Shown: piece after piece, positions 8,671-16,931 of the stretch
How the letters are laid out: each line of letters starts with the position of its first letter
Numbering within the stretch: the first letter of the stretch is position 1
DNA from: VRUE01 sp036276735
Lineage (GTDB): Bacteria > Actinomycetota > Thermoleophilia > Solirubrobacterales > 70-9
Length of the DNA: 64,000 nucleotides
Direction: 5' to 3'
Assembly: GCA_036276735.1 (NCBI GenBank)
Contig: DASUOH010000011.1
Coordinates: 1 to 64,000 of the forward strand
Program-made: the position numbers and the translations under genes
Notes under the pieces: model-generated
What the model saw: only the letters and a program-made list of their open reading frames with translations
Databases searched by the model: none
Told to the model about the DNA's origin: nothing

Positions 8671-8704
8671 TTGTCACAACATCGCACAAAGTCGCTTGTG
8701 ACAA
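8671..8704. promoter_or_regulatory. Candidate operator in the atp operon upstream region
   Basis: TTGTCAC (8671-8677) and GTGACAA (8698-8704) are perfect inverted half-sites 20 bp apart. Superimposed is a near-direct repeat of GTCACAACATCGCAC (8673-8687) and GTGACAAAATCGCAC (8698-8712). It lies about 110-140 bp before the atpI-like start and touches the stop end of the WecA-like gene. The 8564-8711 interval otherwise holds the presumed atp promoter. Confidence 0.4.
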
Positions 8705-8711
8705 AATCGCA

Positions 8712-9974
8712 CTAACCCGGCTCGACTGCCTCGAACTCTCCCGTCTCGGGGTCCACGGTCGGGAACGAGCCGGTCTCGAGCTCCTGCGCGACCGCATCGT
8801 CGACCTCCGCGCTGGCGGGCACCGGCCGGCCGGCGTCACCGCGAATTCCGACGACTTGACGCAGGCGCACCCTGCGCAGCTTGAGGATCTCGAGCACCTC
8901 GACCAAGTAGACGCTGGCGGCGATCGCGACCACACCGCAGACCACCATCACGGCGCTCCAGAGCAGGTCGAAGTTGCCGTGGTCGTCGCTGTAGGGGACG
9001 AAGCGCAGGGCGAGCGCCAGCAGCGCCATGACCAGCGTCCAGCCGTAGAGGTAGGCGAGCGTGCGGCGCTGCGAGAAGCCGATGTTGGCCATCCGGTGGT
9101 GGAAGTGCCAGCGGTCGGCACGGTAGATCGGTCGCCGGTACTTGAGGCGCTTGGCTACGACGAAGCCGGTGTCGAGGATCGGCACGGTGAGGACGATCAG
9201 CGGCAGGAAGAGCGCGATGACGGCGTTCGTCTTCAACGCGCCCTGCACGGCGATCACCCCGAGCAGGTAGCCGAGCAGGTTGGAGCCGGTGTCCCCCATG
9301 AAGGTGCGGGCCGGCGGGAAGCCGTGGCGCAGGAAGCCGAGCGAGGCGCCAGCGACGATCGCGGCGAGGACGCCGGCGGCGTTGCGCTCCAGCGAGAGGG
9401 CGATCGCGGTCAGGGTCAGCGCGGCGATCGCGCAGACCCCTGCGGCAAGCCCGTCGACGCCGTCAATCAGGTTGATCACGTTGATCATCGCGACGATGCC
9501 GATCGTCGTGCCGACGTCACCGAGGTCGATCGCGCCGCCGCCGGGCAGTGCGACGAGGTCGACGGAGGCCGGGTCGAGCGCGCCGAGGAAGGGGAAGGTG
9601 AAGCTCTCGACCGTCACACCGACCGAGACGGGGATGACGACCGCGGCCGTCTGCCCGAGCAGCTTCGCCGCCGCGCTCAGGTCGTAGAGATCGTCGAGGA
9701 TGCCGACGACCGCTATCGCCACCGCGCCGGCGAGGATCGCCTCAGTTTCCGCATCCCAGGGCAGCCAGATCACCGCCGCCAGCAGGGCGCCGGCGAGGAT
9801 CGCCAGGCCACCCAGCTTTGGGGTCGGCAGCTCGTGCAGCGAGCGCGAGTTGGGCAGATCGATCGCCCCGATCCGGCGCGCCAGGCGGATGGTCAGCGGC
9901 GTCAGGACCAGCGCCACGACGCCGGCCACGAGGAAGGCGAAGAGCGCGTCGAGAGCGTCGGGGTTCTGCTCCAT
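8712..9974 (-). CDS. wecA: Polyprenyl-phosphate GlcNAc-1-phosphate transferase, WecA/TagO type
   Basis: A 420-residue polytopic membrane enzyme that should move HexNAc-1-phosphate from UDP-sugar to undecaprenyl/decaprenyl phosphate, starting a cell-wall glycan. Signatures in order: an Asp pair in GILDDLYDLS, NLIDGVDGLAAG, GDTGSNLLGYLLG, PILDTGFV, and the sugar-specificity motif HFHHRMANIG, which resembles the H-x-H-H of WecA rather than MraY. The C-terminus adds about 60 cytoplasmic residues. ATG 9974 lies 5 bp after the asnB stop. Its place directly before atpI matches Rv1302 of M. tuberculosis. Confidence 0.88.
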   Translation of the reverse strand: MEQNPDALDALFAFLVAGVVALVLTPLTIRLARRIGAIDLPNSRSLHELPTPKLGGLAILAGALLAAVIWLPWDAETEAILAGAVAIAVVGILDDLYDLSAAAKLLGQTAAVVIPVSVGVTVESFTFPFLGALDPASVDLVALPGGGAIDLGDVGTTIGIVAMINVINLIDGVDGLAAGVCAIAALTLTAIALSLERNAAGVLAAIVAGASLGFLRHGFPPARTFMGDTGSNLLGYLLGVIAVQGALKTNAVIALFLPLIVLTVPILDTGFVVAKRLKYRRPIYRADRWHFHHRMANIGFSQRRTLAYLYGWTLVMALLALALRFVPYSDDHGNFDLLWSAVMVVCGVVAIAASVYLVEVLEILKLRRVRLRQVVGIRGDAGRPVPASAEVDDAVAQELETGSFPTVDPETGEFEAVEPG

Positions 9975-9979
9975 CGGCC

Positions 9980-11842
9980 TTAGGTGTAGCGGTCGAACCA
10001 GAGGGTGAAGGCGATCAGGCCCCAGAGCTGGCGGCTCAGATCCTCGCGTCCCGAGCAGTGGCTGTCGAGCAGGTCGCCGACCGTCGCCGCATCGAAGCAG
10101 CCCTGGCGGTCGAGGTTGGCCGGTGAGAGCACATCGCGCGCGTAGCCCTCGAGCGGGCCGCGCAGCCAGGCGGCGACCGGGATCGAGAAGCCCTGCTTGG
10201 GGCCGCGCAGGATCTCGCGCGGCACAAGCGGCGCCAGGGCGCGGCGCAGCAGCCGCTTCTTGGCGAGGGCACGCACCTTGAGCGGGGTCGCCAGGCTGTT
10301 CGCGAACGCGGCGACCTCGTTGTCGAGGAACGGGACCCGCAGCTCCAGCGAGTGGGCCATGCTCGAGCGGTCGGTCTTGACCAGCAGGTCGTCGACGAGG
10401 TAGATGCCGAGGTCGACATCCTGAAGGCGGGCGAGCGGCTCGGCGCCGGCGGTTTCCGCATAGCGGTCGCGGTAGAGGTCGACCGGGTCCCAACCGTCAT
10501 CGCGAGCGCCCCGCAGGGCGGCGCGCTGCTCGGGCGAGAAGATCTCCTTCCAGGCGTGGTGGCGCTCCAGCGCGGGCAGGCGAGCGGCACGGACGAAGCG
10601 CTTCGCTTTGTAGTCAAAGCTGGTCTTGGCGTCGGAGCTGGGGAGCGCCTCGACCAGCGGCGCGGCGAGCGCGGCCATGCCACCGACGCGCGGCGCGAGG
10701 AGGTCGGCGACGTAGGTGTAGTAGCCGCCGAACAGCTCGTCGCCGCCCTCCCCGGAGAGGGCGACCTTGACGTGCGCGGCCGCCAGCTCGGAGACGAGGT
10801 AGGTCGGCAGCGCCGAGGAGTCGCCGAACGGCTCGTCGAAGGCCTCGACCAGCTTCGGCAGCAGGTCGACGGCGTCGGGGCGCAGGACGATCTCGTGATG
10901 GTCGGTGCCGTAGCGCCGCGCCACCAGGCGGGCGCGGTCGAGCTCGTCGAAGCTGGCCTCCTCGAACCCCACGGAGAAGGTCTTGACACCTGCTCCTTCC
11001 TCGCCGGCTGCCAGCGCCGCGAGGCCGGCCGAGTCGACGCCGCCCGAGAGGAGCACGCCGACCGGTACGTCGGCGACGAGGTGGGCGCGCACCGAGTCGC
11101 GCAGCGTCTCGCGCAGCTCGTCGGCCAGCCCGGCGGTGGGGCCGCGACGGACCTCGGGCGCCGGGACCGGCCGCGGCCGCGCGTAGCGACGCTCGCTCAG
11201 CTCGCCGTCGCGCCAGGCGAGCAGGGCGCCGGGGCGCAGCTTCCGCGCCTCGGCGAAGACGGTCAGCGGCGCTGGGATCGAGTTGAAGGCGAGGTAGGCG
11301 GCAACCGCCCGGGGGTCGATCTCACGCGAGAAGCCCGGCTGCTCGAGCAGCGCCTTCAGCTCCGAGGCGAACGAGAGCTCGCCGTCGGCGACGCGGTAGT
11401 AGAGCGGCTTGATCCCGAAGCGATCGCGCGCCAGCAGCAGCCGGCGGCGGCGGGAATCCCAGAGCGCGATCGCGAACATGCCGCGCAGCCGCTCCAGGAA
11501 GTCGTCGCCGTGCTCCTCGTAGAGGTGGACGAGCACCTCGGTGTCGGAGTGCGTCCGAAAGCGGTGGCCGGCGCGCTCCAGGTCTGCCCGCAGCTCGCGG
11601 TAGTTGTAGATCTCGCCGTTGTGGACCACCGTCACCGAGCCGTCCTCGTTGGCGATCGGCTGGTCTCCCCCCTCGAGGTCGATGATCGAGAGGCGGCGCA
11701 TCGCCAGCGCCACACCGCCCTCGTGGAAGACGCCGTCGCTGTCGGGACCGCGGTGGACGAGCCGGCCGTTCATCCGCGCCACCGCGTCGAGGTCTGGAGA
11801 GGCGCCGGGCTCGGCGTTGGCGATGCCGCAGATCCCGCACAT
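9980..11842 (-). CDS. asnB: Asparagine synthase (glutamine-hydrolysing)
   Basis: A 620-residue two-domain enzyme. The mature N-terminus MCGICGIAN gives the Ntn glutaminase nucleophile Cys2, which fixes the start at 11842 although the frame is open upstream. The C-terminal synthetase domain has the PPi loop LLSGGVDSAG and LSGEGGDELFGGYY. It can make Asn from Asp, Gln and ATP; relatives in polysaccharide loci amidate envelope sugars. Placement between a sugar-phosphate transferase and the WecA-like gene suggests an envelope role, which is inference. A perfect palindrome lies 37 bp upstream. Confidence 0.93.
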   Translation of the reverse strand: MCGICGIANAEPGASPDLDAVARMNGRLVHRGPDSDGVFHEGGVALAMRRLSIIDLEGGDQPIANEDGSVTVVHNGEIYNYRELRADLERAGHRFRTHSDTEVLVHLYEEHGDDFLERLRGMFAIALWDSRRRRLLLARDRFGIKPLYYRVADGELSFASELKALLEQPGFSREIDPRAVAAYLAFNSIPAPLTVFAEARKLRPGALLAWRDGELSERRYARPRPVPAPEVRRGPTAGLADELRETLRDSVRAHLVADVPVGVLLSGGVDSAGLAALAAGEEGAGVKTFSVGFEEASFDELDRARLVARRYGTDHHEIVLRPDAVDLLPKLVEAFDEPFGDSSALPTYLVSELAAAHVKVALSGEGGDELFGGYYTYVADLLAPRVGGMAALAAPLVEALPSSDAKTSFDYKAKRFVRAARLPALERHHAWKEIFSPEQRAALRGARDDGWDPVDLYRDRYAETAGAEPLARLQDVDLGIYLVDDLLVKTDRSSMAHSLELRVPFLDNEVAAFANSLATPLKVRALAKKRLLRRALAPLVPREILRGPKQGFSIPVAAWLRGPLEGYARDVLSPANLDRQGCFDAATVGDLLDSHCSGREDLSRQLWGLIAFTLWFDRYT

Positions 11843-11878
11843 GGGCGGGGAGTCTGTCAGCCGAGACCCTGGTGCACG

Positions 11879-11903
11879 TTGACCACCCATAGTGGGTGGT
11901 CAA
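11879..11903. promoter_or_regulatory. Perfect 25 bp palindrome upstream of asnB, TTGACC...GGTCAA family copy 2
   Basis: Arms TTGACCACCCA and TGGGTGGTCAA are perfect inverted repeats around a TAG spacer. It occupies the 74 bp gap between the sugar transferase stop and the asnB start, 37-61 bp before the ATG. An operator or promoter-proximal site for asnB is the simplest reading; a terminator is unlikely since there is no T-tract. Confidence 0.6.
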
Positions 11904-11916
11904 ACGGGTCAACGTC

Positions 11917-12483
11917 CTAACCGGGGGCGGCGGGGCCGCGGCCGAGCACCTTGCCGACCGTGGCGAGCAGGACGCTGACGTAGAGGCCGACCGAGCGGTC
12001 GGCGATGTACTCCATGTCGTGCACGAGCTTGTCGGCCCAGGACTCCTCGCGGGTCATGCGGGTCTGGGCGAAGCCGGTGACGCCGGGACGGACGACGAGG
12101 CGCTGCCAGTACTCGGGGATCTCCTTGCAGAGCTGCGCGAAGAAGGCCGGCCGGATCGGGCGCGGGCCGACGATCGCCATGTCGCCGCGCAGGACGTTCC
12201 AGAGCTGCGGCACCTCGTCGAGATGGATCTTGCGGAGGACGCGCCCGACGCGAGTCACCTCGTCTTCGGTTCGGCGCGAGAGCTCCTCGCCGTAGTAGGG
12301 CCCGAGGCGCAACTCGGCATCCGGCTTCAGCGTGCGGAACTTGTACATCAGGAAAAGCTCGCCGCACCGCCCCACCCTGGCGCCGTGGTAGAGGATCGGG
12401 CGGCCGGAGGTCAACGCGATCGCCGCCGCGGTCAGCGCCAGCAGCGGCGAGAGGACGAACAACGCGAGGCCGGAGATCGTCAC
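11917..12483 (-). CDS. Bacterial sugar transferase (phosphoglycosyl transferase, WcaJ/WbaP C-terminal type)
   Basis: A ~188-residue monotopic phosphoglycosyl transferase. It has one N-terminal hydrophobic helix, then YKFRTL, the catalytic E/D region LHLDEVPQLWNVLRGDMAI (here KIHLDEVPQLWN), VGPRPIRP and VRPGVTGFAQ. It should transfer a sugar-1-phosphate onto a polyprenyl phosphate. The GTG at 12483 is the first standard start, but the frame stays open with plausible coding sequence (ERYIALAGEGEPRPVDRLL) to the end of the preceding gene. The true start may therefore be a rare codon up to ~100 bp upstream. Confidence 0.82.
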   Translation of the reverse strand: MTISGLALFVLSPLLALTAAAIALTSGRPILYHGARVGRCGELFLMYKFRTLKPDAELRLGPYYGEELSRRTEDEVTRVGRVLRKIHLDEVPQLWNVLRGDMAIVGPRPIRPAFFAQLCKEIPEYWQRLVVRPGVTGFAQTRMTREESWADKLVHDMEYIADRSVGLYVSVLLATVGKVLGRGPAAPG

Positions 12484-12589
12484 GTCGAGCGCCCGCAGGA
12501 GCCGATCGACAGGGCGGGGTTCCCCCTCCCCCGCCAGGGCGATGTAGCGCTCCAGCTCCGCCCGGACGTCGTCGGGAAGGATGAGCGAG

Positions 12590-13633
12590 TCAGCTCGGGA
12601 TGGTTTGGCTTGCCGCGGGATGGTCGGCTCCGACGGTTCCTAGGATCGTCTCCACGAGGAGACTAGGGTCTCGTCGGGTCGGAGTCGCCTCGGCGGTCCG
12701 CTTCTGGAGCTGGATCGCACGCGGATCGGTGAGCGGACGCATCCGCCCGGAGCGGATCAGCGCTTCGTCGACGCCGCCCAGCCTGCCGCCGTACGTGGTG
12801 TAGACGGGAGTGCCGAGCGCCGCCGCCTCGCGGTTCATCGTGCCGCCCGCCGAGACGACCAGGTCGGCTAGGGCGACCAGGCTCTGCGCCTCGACCGCGC
12901 CCGGCGGAACGATCAGCGAGGGAAGCCGAAGGCTCTCTATGAAGGCGCGCTGCTCACCGGTGCGGGGCAGGACGACGGCGTGGACGTCAGCGTCGTTGCC
13001 GAGCCGGGCGAGGACCTTGGGGAAGAGCGGGTTCGACTTGCGGTGGTAGAGCGAGACGTCGGGCGGCGGGCGCACGATCACGACCACGCGCGCCGGGTCG
13101 ACCGAGAGCCGGCGCAGCGCCTCGGGGTCGGGCTCGAAGTCGTAGAGGTAGTACTCCTCCTTGAGGCCGGGATAGGGGAAGTGCTTCTCAGGCGTGACGC
13201 CGAAGCGGCGCAGTCGCTCGAGCGGCACGGAGTCGGGGAACATCACCCGCTTCGCCAGGCGGCAGCCGATCCGGTGCTGGGTTACCGCCCACTCGTAGTC
13301 GTGCATGTTCGCCTCGGGTATACCGAGTGCCTTCGCGGCGAGCGCCAGGTCGTTGGAGCCGTGGGCGAGCGCCAGGTCAAACGAGCGGCCCCGCCCGAAG
13401 CGGAGCATCGCCGCGGTCCGGGCGCCGAGCCGGTAGGCCTTGCGCAGTCGGGAGGCGCCCCCGTGCTGACCGATCGGCGTATGCGCCATCGCGTGCAAAT
13501 CGAGCAATGCCTGGGTCTGCGCGTAGTCGCGCGAGGTGATCTCGACCTCGTGGCCCTGCGCCCGCAGCCGCTCGATGATCGGGCGCAGCACCAGCACATG
13601 GGCCGGCGCCGACATATCGACCCACACGCGCAC
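12590..13633 (-). CDS. DUF354-family GT-B glycosyltransferase-like protein
   Basis: A 347-residue protein opening MRVWVDMSAPAHVLVLRP with two Rossmann-like halves. It has HGSNDLALAAKALGIP in the N-half and VSAGGTMNREAAALGTPVYT in the C-half, the DUF354 signature. Relatives resemble UDP-GlcNAc 2-epimerase/MurG-type GT-B folds and sit in surface polysaccharide loci. It lies 9 bp after glyA and leads into the sugar transferase, which suggests one envelope operon. The donor and acceptor are unknown. Confidence 0.8.
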   Translation of the reverse strand: MRVWVDMSAPAHVLVLRPIIERLRAQGHEVEITSRDYAQTQALLDLHAMAHTPIGQHGGASRLRKAYRLGARTAAMLRFGRGRSFDLALAHGSNDLALAAKALGIPEANMHDYEWAVTQHRIGCRLAKRVMFPDSVPLERLRRFGVTPEKHFPYPGLKEEYYLYDFEPDPEALRRLSVDPARVVVIVRPPPDVSLYHRKSNPLFPKVLARLGNDADVHAVVLPRTGEQRAFIESLRLPSLIVPPGAVEAQSLVALADLVVSAGGTMNREAAALGTPVYTTYGGRLGGVDEALIRSGRMRPLTDPRAIQLQKRTAEATPTRRDPSLLVETILGTVGADHPAASQTIPS

Positions 13634-13642
13634 CCGAGCGCT

Positions 13643-14923
13643 CTAGACAGCCGCCGCGGCCAGCTCTGGATAGAGCGGGTGGCGCTCCATCAGCGCCTTC
13701 GTCCGCTCCGCAAGCGAGTCCCTTTGAGCGTCGAAGTCGTCGCTCAGCGCCGCCGCGATCACCGAGGCGATCTCGGTCATCTCCTCCTCGCCCATGCCGC
13801 GGGTGGTCAGCGCCGGGGTGCCGATGCGAAGGCCGGAGGGGTTCATCGGCGGTCGTTCGTCGAAGGGGATCGCGTTGCGGTTGACCGTGATGCCGACCTG
13901 CTCCAGCCGCTGCTCGGCGGTCTTGCCGTCGAGGCCGCTCGGCGTCAGGTCGACCAAGACGAGATGCACATCGGTGCCGCCGGTGAGGACCGGGACCCCG
14001 CCCTCCTGCAGGCCGGCGCCGAGCGCCTTGGCGTTGGCGATCGTCTGTCGCTGCCGCTCTCCGAACGGCTCGCTCGCGGCGATCCGCAGGGCCACCGCCT
14101 TGGCGGCGATGGTGTGCATCAGCGGGCCGCCCTGCTGCCCGGGGAAGATGGCTTTGTCGACCGCCGTGGCGTGCTCCTCACGGCAGAGGATCATGCCGCT
14201 GCGCGGGCCGGCGAGGGTCTTGTGGATCGTCGTAGTGACGACGTCCGCATGGGGCACCGGGTTGGGGTGCTCGCCCGCCGCGACGAGCCCAGCGAAGTGC
14301 GCCATGTCGACCATCAGCTTCGCTCCGACGGAGTCGGCGATCTCGCGGAAGGTGGCGAAGTCCAGGTGGCGGGAGTAAGCCGACCAGCCGGCGACGATCA
14401 GCTTCGGGCGGCGCTCCTCCGCGAGTCGCGCCACCTCCTCCATGTCGACGCGCAGATCGTCGCGGCTGACGTGGTAGGCGACGATCTCGTAGAGCTTGCC
14501 CGAGACGTTCAGCTTCATCCCGTGGGTGAGGTGGCCGCCGTGGTCGAGGGCGAGGCCCATGATCGTGTCGCCGGGCTCCAGCAGTGCCATGTAGGCGGCG
14601 TTGTTGGCCTGGGCGCCGGCGTGCGGCTGGACGTTGGCGTGCTCGGCGCCGAACAGCTCCTTGGCGCGGTCGATCGCCAGCTGCTCGGCGACGTCGACCT
14701 CCTCGCAGCCGCCGTAATAGCGGCGGCCAGGGTAGCCCTCGGCGTACTTGTTGGTCAGAACCGAGCCCACCGCGTCCAGCACCGCCTGCGGCACGAAGTT
14801 CTCCGAGGCGATCATCTCCAGCGTGTTCTGCTGGCGCCGCAGCTCGGCGTCGAGAACCGCCGCGATCTCTGGATCGACAGCCGTTAGAGGTGCGCTTTGG
14901 AGGTTCTCGGGTAGGTCGGTCAT
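13643..14923 (-). CDS. glyA: Serine hydroxymethyltransferase
   Basis: A 426-residue PLP enzyme interconverting serine and glycine with tetrahydrofolate one-carbon transfer. The motifs EMIASENFVPQAVL, YAEGYPGRRYYGGCE and the PLP-lysine site TTTIHKTLAGPRSG (near residues 226-239) are clear. TTTIHK varies slightly from the usual TTTTHK. The start at 14923 is only 35 bp from a divergent gene, so the two promoters must overlap. Confidence 0.97.
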   Translation of the reverse strand: MTDLPENLQSAPLTAVDPEIAAVLDAELRRQQNTLEMIASENFVPQAVLDAVGSVLTNKYAEGYPGRRYYGGCEEVDVAEQLAIDRAKELFGAEHANVQPHAGAQANNAAYMALLEPGDTIMGLALDHGGHLTHGMKLNVSGKLYEIVAYHVSRDDLRVDMEEVARLAEERRPKLIVAGWSAYSRHLDFATFREIADSVGAKLMVDMAHFAGLVAAGEHPNPVPHADVVTTTIHKTLAGPRSGMILCREEHATAVDKAIFPGQQGGPLMHTIAAKAVALRIAASEPFGERQRQTIANAKALGAGLQEGGVPVLTGGTDVHLVLVDLTPSGLDGKTAEQRLEQVGITVNRNAIPFDERPPMNPSGLRIGTPALTTRGMGEEEMTEIASVIAAALSDDFDAQRDSLAERTKALMERHPLYPELAAAAV

Positions 14924-14958
14924 CTCGAATGCTCCGGCGAGCGACCATACCAGCGCTC

Positions 14959-15789
14959 ATGGATAGCCTGGCCACCGTGAAAAGTCGTCTTTTCCCGGTT
15001 CTCGCCGCCCTCAGCGCGGCCTTCGCGCTGCTTGCGGGCGTCGCGCTCGCGGCCCCAGGCGGGGCCGCCGCGCCACTCGGCCCGGACAATCCCTGCGAAG
15101 GGCCCGAAGCGCGGCAGTTGCTCTGCCCCGACCTCAAGGTCGGCCCGGCCCAAGACCTGTTCGCGGTGGGGCGCGGTGGAGGCTACGGAGGCGGAGGCGG
15201 AACCCTGCTCTACGCGGGCAACAACATCATGTCCCGCGGCCGCGGCCCGATGGAGCTGCGTGGCCGCCGCTACAAGCGCAACTGGATGCGCGCCAACCAG
15301 GCGATCTACGAGGTCGGGGGCGGCGTCCGCATCTTCCGCACCGATGCCCGCCTCCACTTCTTCGACGTCGGCTACGCCTGGGGCGGTTCCTACTGGAAGG
15401 TCGAGAACCCGCTCAGCATGGAGATCTGGTCGCTCGACGAGGGGCGCCGGCCGCTGGAGCGCGTCCGCGAGGGACCGAAGGTCTTCTACTGCTTTCGTGA
15501 CCTCGAGCGCACCAGGGCGATGCGGCGCTCGCCACCGAACCGGGTCTACCCCGGCTGCAGCCAGGACCCGAGCCGCAAGCGCGTGCGCCTCGGCACCTCG
15601 GTCGGTTGGTCAGACATCTATCCGGCCGAATACGACCGCCAGTGGGTCAACGTCAGCGGCCTGCGCGGCTGCTTCGCCTTCGTGATGCGGGTCGACCCGC
15701 GCAACCTCCTCTACGAGTCGAACGAGCGCAACAACCGCTCGGTTCGGATCGTCCGCCTGCCATATCGGGACGGCGCGCAGCGCTGCTAG
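14959..15789 (+). CDS. Secreted lysyl-oxidase-like protein lacking copper ligands
   Basis: A 276-residue protein with an N-terminal signal (KSRLFPVLAALSAAFALLAG, then ALAAPG). The C-terminal half has a lysyl-oxidase-like pattern: GWSDIYPAEYDRQWVNVSG followed by VMRVDPRNLLYESNERNN, resembling the CQW..DIT...NP...ES...NN region of lysyl oxidases. The HxHxH copper cluster is absent; His133 is the only histidine in the protein. A catalytic amine oxidase is therefore unlikely. Five to six cysteines suggest disulphides outside the cell. It is divergent from glyA. Confidence 0.6.
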   Translation: MDSLATVKSRLFPVLAALSAAFALLAGVALAAPGGAAAPLGPDNPCEGPEARQLLCPDLKVGPAQDLFAVGRGGGYGGGGGTLLYAGNNIMSRGRGPMELRGRRYKRNWMRANQAIYEVGGGVRIFRTDARLHFFDVGYAWGGSYWKVENPLSMEIWSLDEGRRPLERVREGPKVFYCFRDLERTRAMRRSPPNRVYPGCSQDPSRKRVRLGTSVGWSDIYPAEYDRQWVNVSGLRGCFAFVMRVDPRNLLYESNERNNRSVRIVRLPYRDGAQRC

Positions 15790-16016
15790 CGGTCGTCGCG
15801 AGCTTCGCGCGCCCTGCGTATCGCTCGGTGAATCGGCTCGACGCCCTCTTCGCGCGCGACTTGATGGGCGATGCACGCGCCCAAGAAGATGGCGTAGAGG
15901 ACGACCGCGAGGAAGTCTCGCGGGCCTCCTTCGACGGGGTTCAGGAAGTGCCCAACGGCGGCCGCCGAGATGAGAATTCCGGCGAATAAGGTCACCCAGC
16001 TCTTGATCACAGACAA
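15786..16016 (-). CDS. Small two-helix membrane protein (cassette copy 1, gene B)
   Basis: A 76-residue protein starting at TTG 16016, with a GGAAGG ribosome site at 16024-16029 (7 nt spacing). It has two hydrophobic helices (SWVTLFAGILISAAAVG and FLAVVLYAIFLGACIAHQ) and a basic C-terminal tail. It matches the size, topology and position of the 75-residue gene at 24034-24261, including the GGAAGG overlapping the end of the gene before it. Function unknown. The same frame runs without a stop into the frameshifted gene upstream. Confidence 0.6.
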   Translation of the reverse strand: MSVIKSWVTLFAGILISAAAVGHFLNPVEGGPRDFLAVVLYAIFLGACIAHQVAREEGVEPIHRAIRRAREARDDR

Positions 16017-16020
16017 AAGA

Positions 16021-16232
16021 TTACCTTCCTGACAGGCCGATGACCAGCAGGGCAATGCCGGCGGCGGCGCCAGCGAGGAAGCCGATCGCCGTGCACGCTC
16101 AACCGCCTTGTCCGGCAAGCGGCGTAGAACGGCGATCGACCTCGTGGTGGCCGCCACGATGCCACTCAATACGACGACCACACCGGCAGCTCCGTTGACG
16201 AGCTCAGTGAGCGATGGCGCGGGGGCCGACAT
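16021..16232 (-). pseudogene. Small membrane protein with a frameshift (cassette copy 1, gene A)
   Basis: It starts at ATG 16232 (SLTELVNGAAGVVVVLSGIV gives helix 1). After ERAR near 16088-16097, the second membrane helix (IGFLAGAAAGIALLVIGLSG) and a TAA stop at 16021-16023 are found one frame away. The intact homologue at 24277-24477 ends LIGFVLAVAIVVLSA in one frame. One inserted or deleted base is therefore implied, either a true mutation or an assembly error. In the unshifted frame the reading continues into gene B and would make a 148-residue fusion. Confidence 0.6.
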
Positions 16233-16255
16233 GATCCGAGCCTCCCAGTCGCCGA

Positions 16256-16278
16256 CGCACGCGTGGCGCGCAGAATGT
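16256..16278. repeat. 23 bp upstream element of membrane cassette, copy 1
   Basis: The 23 bases from CGCACGCGTGG to CAGAATGT are identical to 24501-24523. Both copies sit with the same 23 nt gap before the first gene of the same kind of cassette. This suggests a duplicated promoter or operator rather than chance. Confidence 0.7.
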
Positions 16279-16307
16279 CAATTCTCTGCGCGGGCTCTTG
16301 AAATCTT

Positions 16308-16931
16308 CTACAACACGGCAGCGACCTCCTCGCTCGACACCGCGCCCTCGCGCAGCACCGTCCACTCGCCGCTCTCGTCGTAGCGGCTGAAGTCGACGAC
16401 GGTTGAGGGCTCGCCGGTCAGGGCGCCACCGTCGATCGCCAGGTCGGCGCCGGCGACGATCGCCTCCGGCACCTCCGCGAAGCTGCCTGGCGCCGGCTCG
16501 CCGCTGCGGTTGGCCGAGGTCTGGAAGAGCGGGCACATCGCTCCGGCCAGGGGTCCGCCGATCAGCCGCACGCCCAGTCGTTCGGGATCCTCGCGGCAGG
16601 CCAGTGGGTACCGATGCTCCGGGTTGGCGACGACCAGCGTCACCGGCCCAGGCAGGAGTGCCCCGACCGCCTCGCGGGTGCGCGGCCCCAGTCCTGCGAC
16701 AAGCTCGCGCATTGCCAACGGCGAGAAGTACATGACCGCCGAGGGCTTGCCCTCGTCGCGTCCCTTGAGTCGGTGGATGCGCTCGACCGCCGCCGCGTCG
16801 AGCGGGTCGCAGGCGAGCCCGTAGAGCCCATCGGCGGGCAAGACGACGCCGCCGCCCGCGGCGATCGTGCGCTCCAGGGCCGCCCGCGCAACGCCGGCAC
16901 CATCCCGCTCTATCGAGACGACCTCGGTCAT
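16308..16931 (-). CDS. tsaC: L-threonylcarbamoyladenylate synthase (YrdC/Sua5 domain)
   Basis: A 207-residue single YrdC-domain enzyme making the threonylcarbamoyl-AMP used for t6A37 of ANN-decoding tRNAs. Visible motifs are GGGVVLPADGLYGLACDPLD near residues 27-46, RLKGRDEGKPSAVM, LPGPVTLVV and FQTSANRSGEPAP. The Sua5 C-terminal domain is absent. The start overlaps the prmC stop by 4 bases, so translation is probably coupled, as in the actinobacterial prfA-prmC-tsaC block. Confidence 0.93.
   Translation of the reverse strand: MTEVVSIERDGAGVARAALERTIAAGGGVVLPADGLYGLACDPLDAAAVERIHRLKGRDEGKPSAVMYFSPLAMRELVAGLGPRTREAVGALLPGPVTLVVANPEHRYPLACREDPERLGVRLIGGPLAGAMCPLFQTSANRSGEPAPGSFAEVPEAIVAGADLAIDGGALTGEPSTVVDFSRYDESGEWTVLREGAVSSEEVAAVL

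Noticed and set aside
9975..10493. Upstream extension of the WecA-like frame into asnB
   Set aside because: The extension is Arg/Pro-rich antisense-like sequence from another frame of asnB; membrane protein homology begins at MEQNPDAL.
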